Shown here piece after piece: positions 48,158 to 55,084 of a stretch of DNA of 64,000 nucleotides (the first letter of the stretch is position 1; each line of letters starts with the position of its first letter). The stretch comes from an uncultured Prochlorococcus sp. (GTDB taxonomy: Bacteria; Cyanobacteriota; Cyanobacteriia; PCC-6307; Cyanobiaceae). The stretch is taken from positions 43,043 through 107,042 of the forward strand of contig CACBEF010000004.1 of the NCBI GenBank assembly GCA_902538225.1, given 5' to 3'. Under the pieces are notes generated by a model. The model did not search any database and had not been told where the DNA came from. It saw nothing but the letters and a program-made list of their open reading frames with translations. The translations under genes and the position numbers were made by a program.

Positions 48158-48670
48158 ATAGTCTAATAAAGTCACAAAAGTCAGGATGAATCCTAACCAA
48201 TAAAAAATTAAAGCCAAATTATTCAATAAGCTAATTTTTAATGGTGTAAAGAAGGTAATTACTGAAATAAAAAAGAAAAATGTTTTATATTTACCTAATA
48301 TTGATGCTGGTAAACCGTCTTTTGTAGAGTTTCTTAGGCTAGAGATAATTAATTCTCTAAATAAAATTAATGACAAAGACCAGAAGGGTATAAAATTATT
48401 TTTACAAAGGAAGGTCAAAGGAATTAAATAGAATACTTTATCGCTTAAGGGATCAAGGATAGCTCCTAATCTGGTTTTAAGATTAAATTTCCTTGCAATT
48501 AACCCGTCTAAATAATCAGTTAAACCTCCAATAATAATCAATATAAAGACATAAAAAGGTCTGTTAATTTCTAAAAAAAGTATTAATGGAAATACAAGGA
48601 AAAGGCGAGATATCGATAATAAATTGGGAATATTCAATGCCAAATTTTTAAGATTTTTTCTTAATAACAA
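48131..48670 (-). CDS. pgsA: CDP-diacylglycerol-glycerol-3-phosphate 3-phosphatidyltransferase
   Basis: This 179-residue membrane enzyme makes phosphatidylglycerolphosphate, the essential phospholipid of thylakoids. The CDP-alcohol phosphotransferase motif D-x2-D-G-x2-A-R-x8-G-x3-D-x3-D is complete in DYLDGLIARKFNLKTRLGAI with the following LDPLSDKVF. About five hydrophobic segments are present. The start is TTG at 48670. Its 3' end overlaps the convergent epimerase gene. Confidence 0.93.
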   Translation of the reverse strand: MLLRKNLKNLALNIPNLLSISRLFLVFPLILFLEINRPFYVFILIIIGGLTDYLDGLIARKFNLKTRLGAILDPLSDKVFYLIPLTFLCKNNFIPFWSLSLILFRELIISSLRNSTKDGLPASILGKYKTFFFFISVITFFTPLKISLLNNLALIFYWLGFILTFVTLLDYLRIKKNII

Positions 48671-48853
48671 ATTAGTTTTTGTATATAAAAAATATATTAC
48701 ACTCTCAACAAGCTTAAATTTTCAGTAAAAATCTTAAATGGTTTTTGATGATAGATTCTAAAATTTAATTTAAATCTGAATCATAAATATTATAAACTCA
48801 ACTTCTCTTTATGAATGATGATGTTTTATATTAAAAATTATTCATTATATCTA

Positions 48854-49465
48854 ATGCAGCCTCATAGCCTAAAGCTATCTCCAGAATCTGATTTGATAAA
48901 TTCAATTAAAGAATATTCTTTATCGAATAATTTATACGGGTATGTTTCTGGAGTGGTTGGTAATCTTAGAACAGTTTGCATTCAATGCCCAGGTAATCAA
49001 GAGATAAATAAATTTGAAGGAAATCTAGAGATAGTTTCTTTAAACGGACATTTTAATAAAGGAGATGTTCATTTACATTTGAGTTTTGCAGATGAGGGAT
49101 GTAATGTCTTTGGCGGGCATCTTGAGGAGGGATGTATTGTAAAAAAAGGTACTGATATATTATTACTTTCTTTTGAACAAAAAATTATTAATATCTCAAA
49201 TCATGATTTAATCACTAATGAATCACGTGTAAAAGCATATATTTTAAAGGATTGTCCTTGGTCTAAAAGAGCAATTAGGTTGCTTAATTCTTTATCTATC
49301 CCTCATGAAGTTAATTTAATAGACAATGATGAGAGCTTTCAAAAAATAATGGCTCAAAGTAGCCATAATACTTTCCCTCAAATATTTTTGGATAATAATT
49401 TTTTTGGAGGATATGATGAACTTTCAGAACAAGCAAAATTGGATAACTTAATTTCATTTAAGTAA
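48854..49465 (+). CDS. PPC/DUF296 domain fused to monothiol glutaredoxin
   Basis: There are two domains in one frame of about 203 residues. Residues 1-115 match the PPC/DUF296 fold: GYVSGVVGNLRTVCIQCPG, then GDVHLHLSFADEGCNVFGGH with metal-type His at 73, 75 and 89. Residues 125-203 are glutaredoxin-like: the active site is CPWS (134-137, a monothiol form), the cis-proline is in NTFPQIFLD, and GGYDEL is the glutathione-binding turn. Start at 48854 (MQPHSLKL) is preferred; ATG at 48815 would add 13 residues without domain match. The fusion is continuous with no frameshift. Confidence 0.85.
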   Translation: MQPHSLKLSPESDLINSIKEYSLSNNLYGYVSGVVGNLRTVCIQCPGNQEINKFEGNLEIVSLNGHFNKGDVHLHLSFADEGCNVFGGHLEEGCIVKKGTDILLLSFEQKIINISNHDLITNESRVKAYILKDCPWSKRAIRLLNSLSIPHEVNLIDNDESFQKIMAQSSHNTFPQIFLDNNFFGGYDELSEQAKLDNLISFK

Positions 49466-49475
49466 TATAATTTTT

Positions 49476-49664
49476 TTAACTTTCACGATTTGTAAGCTTT
49501 TCAGCAACTAATTCGTCCTCTAACTGCTTTATTAATCTTGATACAAGACTTTGAAATTCTGGTTGACAGCCTTTAAATGCAGCTTTATGTCTTATTGGCT
49601 CATTTCTAGTTCTTAAATCAGTAAGCATTAATTGTAATGCGTCAATTTTGGAATTTATTTTCAT
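49476..49664 (-). CDS. Small hypothetical protein (62 aa)
   Basis: This charged, mostly helical 62-residue protein has a Leu-rich periodicity (IDALQLMLTDLRTRNEP, LVSRLIKQLEDELVAEKL) that could form a coiled coil. One Cys is in FKGCQPEF. There is no membrane segment. No family is recognised. It sits between the PPC-glutaredoxin gene (convergent) and the SDR-like gene upstream, 26 bases away on the same strand. Confidence 0.65.
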   Translation of the reverse strand: MKINSKIDALQLMLTDLRTRNEPIRHKAAFKGCQPEFQSLVSRLIKQLEDELVAEKLTNRES

Positions 49665-49690
49665 AGTTTTAATTTATATATTTACATCTT

Positions 49691-50350
49691 TTAAATCATT
49701 TGCATAGCTTTTTTAAAAGATATCTTTTTATTATCATTCGAACTTGTAACTTCTATTAATTTATTTATGGATTTTTTGTTTTTTAAAGAATCTATACAAC
49801 ATTGCGCAACTAATCTTCTTGGGATTGATCCATTAATTTGAGTATCCTCCTTTGAATAATTTATATTTTCTGATTTAATATCTTCATTTTCCTTTAATCC
49901 TCCAGGTCTAATAATAGTCCATTCGAAATTTGAATTGCGTAGAAAGTTTTCACCTAATTTCTTCCAAATAAGAATTAAACCAAATAAGTTTAATGGGTGA
50001 AATAATTTACCAGTACAAAGAGAACTAACTAAAATAACTCTTTTAATACCCACTCTTTTACAACTCTCTAATTGCCTGTATACACCTAATGCATCAACCT
50101 TTGCAGGACCAGTTAAATCTAATGATGCTCTCGCTCCAGTCGCAATTACCAAAGCATCAATATCTTTTAAAGCTTTATCAAGTTCGACTTTTTTGTCTAA
50201 TGAAACCCTAATTGTTTCTAAACTCTCTAGTCCTGATACGACTTTTGAATTCTTTCTAATGATTTGCCTTACTTTATATCCTTTCTTAACTGCTTCTTCG
50301 GAAATTCTATAACCTGTTTTCCCTGATGCACCAGTAATTGCTATTTTCAT
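49691..50350 (-). CDS. NAD(P)-binding SDR-like protein (atypical, NmrA/Ycf39-like)
   Basis: This 219-residue protein has a dinucleotide motif IAITGASGKTGYRISEEAV and IDALVIATGARAS. It also has VILVSSLCTG and WTIIRPGGLKEN, typical of atypical SDRs such as Ycf39, NmrA and NAD(P)H-binding stress proteins. No catalytic YxxxK is seen. Possible roles in cyanobacteria include photosystem assembly or redox sensing; none can be chosen here. nth lies 35 bases upstream on the same strand. Confidence 0.85.
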   Translation of the reverse strand: MKIAITGASGKTGYRISEEAVKKGYKVRQIIRKNSKVVSGLESLETIRVSLDKKVELDKALKDIDALVIATGARASLDLTGPAKVDALGVYRQLESCKRVGIKRVILVSSLCTGKLFHPLNLFGLILIWKKLGENFLRNSNFEWTIIRPGGLKENEDIKSENINYSKEDTQINGSIPRRLVAQCCIDSLKNKKSINKLIEVTSSNDNKKISFKKAMQMI

Positions 50351-50384
50351 GATTAAAAACTAATTTATATATTATATAAATTTC

Positions 50385-51038
50385 TTAAGGCTTTTTACAT
50401 ATAAATTTCGTTTTTCTTTTAGGATAAAGAGTACGACATAAATAACATTTTGTTCCATCACAGCCTCTTGCTGTGCAGTATTCTCTTCCATAAAAGATTA
50501 TTTGCAAATGTAAGGTATTCCAATCATTAACAGGAAATATTTTTTTTAGGTCTTTTTCTGTTTGAACTACGCTATCTCCATTTGATAGACCCCATCTTTG
50601 AGACAACCTGTGTATGTGAGTATCGACAGGGAATGAGGGAATTTTAAATACTTGAGACATTATAACTGATGCTGTTTTATGACCTACGCCTGGAAGGGAT
50701 TCAAGCTTCTCAAAAGAATCTGGGACCGAGCCATTATGCTTCTCAATCAATAGTTTAGATAAGTTATAGATGTTCTTTGATTTTTGATTAGATAGACCTA
50801 AAAATTTTATGTATTCGTAAATGCCATTAATACCTAGCTGCATCATCTTTTCTGGATTATCTGCAACCTTAAATAAGCTTTTTGTTAATTCATTAACTTT
50901 CTTATCTGTTGATTGAGCACTTAAAACTACGGCGACAAGAAGAGTATATGCATTTGTATGATCAAGGGGTATTGGAGGCGATGGATATAGCTTTTTGAGT
51001 TCCTTGAGTATTATTTCTGCTCTTTCAGACTTTCTCAT
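50385..51038 (-). CDS. nth: Endonuclease III
   Basis: This 217-residue DNA glycosylase/AP lyase removes oxidised pyrimidines. The helix-hairpin-helix LPGVGHKTA has catalytic Lys121, and catalytic Asp139 is in FPVDTHIHRLS. The C-terminal [4Fe-4S] cysteines are atypical: Cys188, 193, 198, 201 and 214, against the C-X6-C-X2-C-X5-C of E. coli. A cluster can still be imagined from the first four. The start ATG faces the divergent iron ABC ATPase about 95 bases away. Confidence 0.94.
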   Translation of the reverse strand: MRKSERAEIILKELKKLYPSPPIPLDHTNAYTLLVAVVLSAQSTDKKVNELTKSLFKVADNPEKMMQLGINGIYEYIKFLGLSNQKSKNIYNLSKLLIEKHNGSVPDSFEKLESLPGVGHKTASVIMSQVFKIPSFPVDTHIHRLSQRWGLSNGDSVVQTEKDLKKIFPVNDWNTLHLQIIFYGREYCTARGCDGTKCYLCRTLYPKRKTKFICKKP

Positions 51039-51133
51039 TAAATTTGAAAATTTATTGGTGTATAAAATTATACAAGAGATATTTTTGGTTAATATTTTCT
51101 GCTAATTTAATATATTTAAAGAATAGAAATTTT

Positions 51134-52192
51134 GTGAAAAATGATGCGTTAATAATTGATGATCTGCATCATAAATATCATAAGCGAGAAAATTCAAATT
51201 GGATATTAAATGAAATTAACCTAAAAATTGAAAATGGCGAATTGTTAGGTTTGCTTGGTCCTTCTGGTTGCGGAAAAACTACTCTTTTGAGATTAATCGC
51301 AGGGTTCGAATATCCCTCTAAAGGAAGGATTTCTTTAAATAATATCGAAATTTCAAGTAGAAAAAAAATTCTTAGCCCTGAGAAAAGAAATATAGGTATG
51401 GTCTTTCAAGATTACGCACTTTTCCCACACTTAAACGTTTTAGAAAATGTGATGTTTGGTTTGAAAAACAGAAAAGATAGATCTAGAGTTGACTATTTAT
51501 TAAATATTGTTGGTCTTGATAGTTTTATTGGAAGATATCCACATGAATTATCTGGAGGCCAAAAACAAAGACTAGCAATTGCAAGAGCTCTTGCTCCTGG
51601 GACTAATTTTATTTTATTAGATGAACCTTTTTGTAGTCTTGATATGCATGTCAAACTAAAATTGAGAAGTGAACTCCCTAATATTCTAAAAGGTTGCAAT
51701 GCAAGCGGATTGATGGTTACTCATGATCCGGAAGAAGCGATGTCAATTTGCGATAAAGTCGCCGTTATGAATGATGGGGAAATACATCAAATTGATACAC
51801 CAATTAACCTTCTAAATAATCCCAAGACCAAATTTGTTAGTAGTTTTATTTTGGGCAATAATATTATTAATCTCCAAAAAAATGGTAATTCATTTATTTC
51901 TTGTTTAGGTGAAATAAATTTTTCAGAGTATTTGAAAAATACAGGTATCAAAAGTATGTCAATTTCGCCTAAATTTATTTCAATTAAAAGATCAGAATCT
52001 GGTGATGCGATTGTTATATCTAAAGAATTTCTTGGAGAATTTCTTATATATAAAGTATCAATTAATGGAAACATATTGCGGGTTAGAACTGATATTGATA
52101 ATCTCCTTAATAATGGTGATAAATGTTCTCTTTCTATTAATAAAAATAGTTATTATTTTTTATATCCTGGAGCATATAAGGAATATATATAG
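51134..52192 (+). CDS. futC: Iron(III)-type ABC transporter ATP-binding protein
   Basis: This ATPase of about 352 residues belongs to the FbpC/PotA-like group. Walker A is GPSGCGKTTLLRLIAGFEYPS (shown as GPSGCGKTT), the Q-loop is IGMVFQDYALFPHLNVLENV, the signature is LSGGQKQRLAIARAL, Walker B is FILLDEPFCSLD, and the H-loop is LMVTHDPEEAM. A C-terminal TOBE domain (about 260-352) follows. GTG at 51134 gives VKNDALIIDD. An upstream TTG at 51044 would add 30 hydrophobic residues and is less likely. The neighbouring ferritin and Fur sites favour iron uptake; permease and binding protein are not nearby. The symbol is tentative. Confidence 0.82.
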   Translation: MKNDALIIDDLHHKYHKRENSNWILNEINLKIENGELLGLLGPSGCGKTTLLRLIAGFEYPSKGRISLNNIEISSRKKILSPEKRNIGMVFQDYALFPHLNVLENVMFGLKNRKDRSRVDYLLNIVGLDSFIGRYPHELSGGQKQRLAIARALAPGTNFILLDEPFCSLDMHVKLKLRSELPNILKGCNASGLMVTHDPEEAMSICDKVAVMNDGEIHQIDTPINLLNNPKTKFVSSFILGNNIINLQKNGNSFISCLGEINFSEYLKNTGIKSMSISPKFISIKRSESGDAIVISKEFLGEFLIYKVSINGNILRVRTDIDNLLNNGDKCSLSINKNSYYFLYPGAYKEYI

Positions 52193-52203
52193 AATTTATT
52201 TAT

Positions 52204-52221
52204 AGGCAATTACACTTGCCT
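52204..52221 (+). terminator. Possible weak hairpin after futC
   Basis: AGGCAA (52204-52209) pairs with TTGCCT (52216-52221) across TTACAC, twelve bases after the futC stop. The T-run comes only about 20 bases later, so this is a weak or non-canonical terminator candidate. Confidence 0.3.
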
Positions 52222-52332
52222 CCCTTCCAATTAGAGCATTTTTTCTTTTTACATTTCTTTTTTTTACTTTTATATATTTTTTTAGTTAATAGCAGTTCAG
52301 AAAAACTGTACTGTAAATTCATTTATAGTATT

Positions 52333-52351
52333 GAGATTGATTTTCATTATC
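52333..52351. promoter_or_regulatory. Fur-box-like site upstream of ferritin
   Basis: GAGATTGATTTTCATTATC matches the classical 19-base Fur consensus GATAATGATAATCATTATC at 15 of 19 positions, with an intact right half TCATTATC. It lies 84 bases before the ferritin ATG, in the only spacer of this stretch longer than 200 bases, a plausible promoter region. Low GC raises the chance background, but the intact half-site and the gene context support it. Confidence 0.55.
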
Positions 52352-52435
52352 ATATTATTTAATTTAATTTAAAGGATTAATTAATTACTAATTTATACAA
52401 AATGTTGTATTATTTAAGTAGTTTCTTATTGAGCA

Positions 52436-52990
52436 ATGACAGAAAATAATCTAAAGTTAAAGAAATTAATTAATTTTGGTCCATCTGGAAGAGCTGTCGC
52501 ACAACCAATTGACAAAAGTTTATTGGAAAATATTTTTGAACATTTAACAATGGAAAGATATGCCAATGTTCAATATTTTTCTATATACCTCTGGTTTCAA
52601 GAACGTGATTTAAATGGATTTGCTTCTCATTTTCTAAGTGAATCACAAGGTGAAATGGAACATGCTCAGAAATTTGCAGATTACCTAATCGCAAGAGGAC
52701 AAAGCGTAAAATTAGATGAAATTCCTGCACCAGTTCAAGCATGGGATTCAATAGAGGATCTGATTTCTTATTCTTTCAACATGGAGGCTGATTTAACTTC
52801 ATCTCTTCAACAACTTTATTCTATTTCAGAAAGAATTTCAGACACAAGAACCAACGTATTTTTAGATCCAATTATAGAGGCTCAAACAAAATCAGAGGAT
52901 GAATTTGCAAACATACTTGGCAAAGTAAAGTTTGCTTCTAATCAACCATCTGCAATCTTGTTGATAGATAGTGATTTAAAGAAAAAATAG
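52436..52990 (+). CDS. ftn: Ferritin (non-haem, FtnA-like)
   Basis: This 184-residue four-helix bundle stores iron as ferric mineral in the cytoplasm. The ferroxidase residues are visible: Glu in HLTMERYANVQYFS, the Glu-x-x-His in SQGEMEHAQKFADYL, and Glu in helices three and four (FNMEADLTSSL, EAQTKSEDEF). The length exceeds E. coli FtnA by a short N-terminal extension that includes AQPIDKSLLENI. A Fur-like site lies in its upstream spacer. The short minus-strand gene converges from the other side. Confidence 0.93.
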   Translation: MTENNLKLKKLINFGPSGRAVAQPIDKSLLENIFEHLTMERYANVQYFSIYLWFQERDLNGFASHFLSESQGEMEHAQKFADYLIARGQSVKLDEIPAPVQAWDSIEDLISYSFNMEADLTSSLQQLYSISERISDTRTNVFLDPIIEAQTKSEDEFANILGKVKFASNQPSAILLIDSDLKKK

Positions 52991-53266
52991 ATTACTTTCA
53001 AATTTATTTTCTTTCAATGTTCTTTTCGTTATTTCAATAAGTAAATTAGAAAAGTTAATTTTCTCAGTATTGTTTTTATTTAAGAGCTCAGCTATTTTAT
53101 AAATCTGATTAACTCTTTTAAAAATATTTTTGTTTTCAGAAAATAACCTTACCTTCAATGCTTTATTTTCTGTAGTTTTGTAGGATTGCTTGATATTTCT
53201 GAGTCTATTCGATAAAAATTCAACTTCCATTAACAAGTTGTTAGTAAGTGATTCTGATTCCTTCAT
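52976..53266 (-). CDS. Small helical hypothetical protein (96 aa)
   Basis: This is a Lys/Asn/Glu-rich, helical 96-residue protein without membrane segments. Its Leu spacing, as in LLMEVEFLSNRLRNIKQSYK, suggests a coiled coil. ATG at 53266 is used because it follows the Crp stop by four bases; an upstream codon at 53326 would overlap the Crp gene. It is probably co-transcribed with the Crp-family gene and overlaps the ferritin 3' end by 15 bases. No family is recognised. Confidence 0.65.
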   Translation of the reverse strand: MKESESLTNNLLMEVEFLSNRLRNIKQSYKTTENKALKVRLFSENKNIFKRVNQIYKIAELLNKNNTEKINFSNLLIEITKRTLKENKFESNLFFL

Positions 53267-53270
53267 ATTT

Positions 53271-53858
53271 TTATAGCGGCGATGTTTCGATAAAAGAAGG
53301 AGCAACACTGACTGTTTGGGTTCCAATAGGAGCTATTAATAACTCAGATGATCTTAATTTAGAAATTAATCTTGTTGATGTTACTCGTGTAGAACCTATT
53401 AATTCACCAATCCTTTCATGAGTTAACCTAAAAGGCAACTCACACCATTGACCACATCTTCTACCTAGACGATTTACTAGTATTGAAAACAACGCTTGTA
53501 ATCGCTGTTCTGCATTTCCTAAGTGTCTAATCCTAAGGAGTTGCAAAGTCCATTCATTTACTGCATCGAAACCAATATTCTCATCAATATTTACATTGCT
53601 GTGAAAAGATAAATCTGTTAGGGCCTCAACACAGACACCTTCGCTACATAAAAGATCCGTTCTTAATTGATCTCCTGATTGTAAAAATGCGAGTGTCATT
53701 CCTTCAGTTTCTTCACAAGGGCAATAAACTCTTGCGATTCCACTTTCAACTTCTAGACATGTGCCTTTTGGTCTTGATGAAGGGTCTATTAAAACGGATT
53801 GCCCAGTTATTATCCTTACTGATTTTGACGGAGATTCTCCATAACTATGGAAATTCAT
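53271..53858 (-). CDS. Crp/Fnr-family transcriptional regulator
   Basis: This 195-residue regulator has a short N-terminal cyclic-nucleotide-like beta-barrel (about 1-85) and a C-terminal winged helix: LTHERIGELIGSTRVTSTRLI is the HTH, with IGSTRVTSTR as recognition helix (shown as RVTSTR). There are several Cys: YCPCEETEG, LLCSEGVC, RRCGQWC. They could bind a metal cluster or be redox-sensitive, which is inference. The start lies 13 bases from a 17/19 Fur box, so iron status probably controls it. The barrel is shorter than in Crp, and no cAMP-binding Arg motif is evident. Confidence 0.88.
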   Translation of the reverse strand: MNFHSYGESPSKSVRIITGQSVLIDPSSRPKGTCLEVESGIARVYCPCEETEGMTLAFLQSGDQLRTDLLCSEGVCVEALTDLSFHSNVNIDENIGFDAVNEWTLQLLRIRHLGNAEQRLQALFSILVNRLGRRCGQWCELPFRLTHERIGELIGSTRVTSTRLISKLRSSELLIAPIGTQTVSVAPSFIETSPL

Positions 53859-53870
53859 TAATTAAAAATT

Positions 53871-53889
53871 GATAATGAGAATTATTATC
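53871..53889. promoter_or_regulatory. Strong Fur box at the start of the Crp-family gene
   Basis: GATAATGAGAATTATTATC matches the Fur consensus at 17 of 19 positions and is nearly palindromic with its flanks (ATT...AAT). It is 12 bases upstream of the Crp-family ATG and also lies in the divergent spacer to the zinc-ribbon gene at 54011. Binding there would block the Crp-family promoter or its ribosome access region. Confidence 0.75.
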
Positions 53890-53915
53890 AATTATGCACT
53901 ATAAATTCGCTTATT

Positions 53916-53934
53916 GCAATAGATTCTCATTATC
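53916..53934. promoter_or_regulatory. Second Fur-like half-site in the Crp/zinc-ribbon spacer
   Basis: GCAATAGATTCTCATTATC matches the Fur consensus at 13 of 19 positions, with the right half CTCATTATC close to perfect. It lies 26 bases beyond the stronger site and 76 bases before the plus-strand zinc-ribbon gene. Two sites in one 152-base spacer fit cooperative Fur binding over divergent promoters. Alone it would be weak. Confidence 0.45.
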
Positions 53935-54010
53935 ATCATGTTTTTGAAGTTTTTCTTTACATAGTATTTATGAATATAATTTATGTAAATTGCTAAAAAT
54001 TTTATTTTAA

Positions 54011-54199
54011 ATGAGCGTAAATAGAGTTTGTTTTAATTGTGGAAGTTCTTCATTCGTCTCCGACCGATCTTTAGGAGGTAAGATTGTATGTTCTAAATGT
54101 GGATCTTCTTCATTTAAAAATAAATCCCCTTCATTTTTAAAAAGTAAAAAACTAGTATTTCTTGCTATTGCAATAGCTATTTTTATAATTGTTATTTAG
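54011..54199 (+). CDS. Zinc-ribbon membrane microprotein (62 aa)
   Basis: This 62-residue protein has two CxxC pairs, CFNCGSS and CSKCGSS, 17 residues apart, forming a zinc ribbon. A basic linker and one C-terminal membrane helix (VFLAIAIAIFIIVI) follow. The Cys sites could bind zinc or iron. It shares a spacer with two Fur-like sites, so iron control is likely. Its last eight bases overlap the convergent YlmA-like ATPase end. No named family is recognised. Confidence 0.75.
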   Translation: MSVNRVCFNCGSSSFVSDRSLGGKIVCSKCGSSSFKNKSPSFLKSKKLVFLAIAIAIFIIVI

Positions 54200-54980
54200 A
54201 TAATCTATTTATATTCCAAAGTCCATTATTATTAGTTACCTCTACTTGAATACCAAATAACTTATTAAGATTTTCACTATTTATAACCATATTTTGATCT
54301 CCATCAGCGATTATTTTGCCATCTTTTAGCATTATGACCCGGTCATAAATTTTTGTAATCGTTGAAATATCATGAGTGACGCATAAAATTTTAGTATTTA
54401 ATTTTGATAATTCATTAACCCTATCAATTACAAAAAACTTTGATTTATAATCTAAATTTGCAATTGGTTCATCTAAGATTAAAATTTCTGGTTTTTTGAT
54501 TAATGCCCTTGCAATGAGAGAAATTTGTTTTTCTCCATCTGATAAATAGGAAAAATTCTTTTTAGATAAATTAGAAATATTCATTTTCTTCATGATTTTT
54601 TCCACCTTATAAGAATCTCTTTCAGATTTATTTTGTACGTAACAATATTTTCCATATAGTCCACTTAAAATTAAATCAAAAACTTGTAAATTTGGGTTTA
54701 TTCTATTTTTTATATCATTATTTATGGTACTTATTTTATTTCTTAGTTCCCATAAATTTATAAGTTCTTTGTCAAACATCTTCAGTTTCGATTCATTTGC
54801 TACTACTGGGTATATGTTTCTATTAATTATTTCAATTAGGGATGATTTACCTGAACCATTTGGTCCAATTAATATTACATTTTCTGAATACGATATCTTT
54901 AAATTTAAATCTTTAATTACTCTAAAGCCATTTTTAAAACAATTTATATTTTTTGCGTCAAACCAAAATTTATTAAACAC
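54192..54980 (-). CDS. YlmA-like ABC ATPase (COG1119 type)
   Basis: This 262-residue ATPase has Walker A GPNGSGKSSLIEIIN, an unusual signature YLSDGEKQISLIARAL (SDGEK in place of SGGQ), Walker B ILILDEPIANLD and H-loop ILCVTHDIS. The stretch LRNKISTINNDIKNRINPN is typical of the COG1119/YlmA group, whose partner membrane protein is usually unknown. The start is GTG at 54980, overlapping by one base the stop of a 33-residue membrane peptide. The Rieske oxygenase lies just before that, so all three are one unit. Confidence 0.85.
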   Translation of the reverse strand: MFNKFWFDAKNINCFKNGFRVIKDLNLKISYSENVILIGPNGSGKSSLIEIINRNIYPVVANESKLKMFDKELINLWELRNKISTINNDIKNRINPNLQVFDLILSGLYGKYCYVQNKSERDSYKVEKIMKKMNISNLSKKNFSYLSDGEKQISLIARALIKKPEILILDEPIANLDYKSKFFVIDRVNELSKLNTKILCVTHDISTITKIYDRVIMLKDGKIIADGDQNMVINSENLNKLFGIQVEVTNNNGLWNINRLSK

Positions 54981-55081
54981 TAAAACTTATTACTCCAAAA
55001 TATAATCAATTGAATCGAGCTTAAAATAAATATTAATAGATAAAGCCAATTCAACCATGAAGGTCTATCTACTTTCTTCAT
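54980..55081 (-). CDS. 33-residue membrane peptide between Rieske oxygenase and ABC ATPase
   Basis: An ATG frame of 33 residues (54980-55081) has a polar start MKKVDRPSW and one hydrophobic helix WLYLLIFILSSIQLIIFW. It ends with a stop that overlaps the ATPase GTG start by one base. Its ATG is three bases after the Rieske stop. This exact packing between two larger genes, and the clean single-span form, argue that it is translated. It may be the missing membrane partner, or a small subunit, of the YlmA-like ATPase or the oxygenase; this is inference. Confidence 0.6.
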   Translation of the reverse strand: MKKVDRPSWLNWLYLLIFILSSIQLIIFWSNKF

Positions 55082-55084
55082 AGA

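Noticed and set aside
51044..51133. TTG start of the FutC-like ATPase at 51044
   Set aside because: It adds about 30 hydrophobic residues not found in FbpC/PotA-type ATPases; GTG at 51134 gives the normal N-terminus.
52193..52230. Extension of FutC past its stop (NLFIGNYTCLPSN)
   Set aside because: It needs stop-codon read-through; the segment is better explained as a small hairpin.
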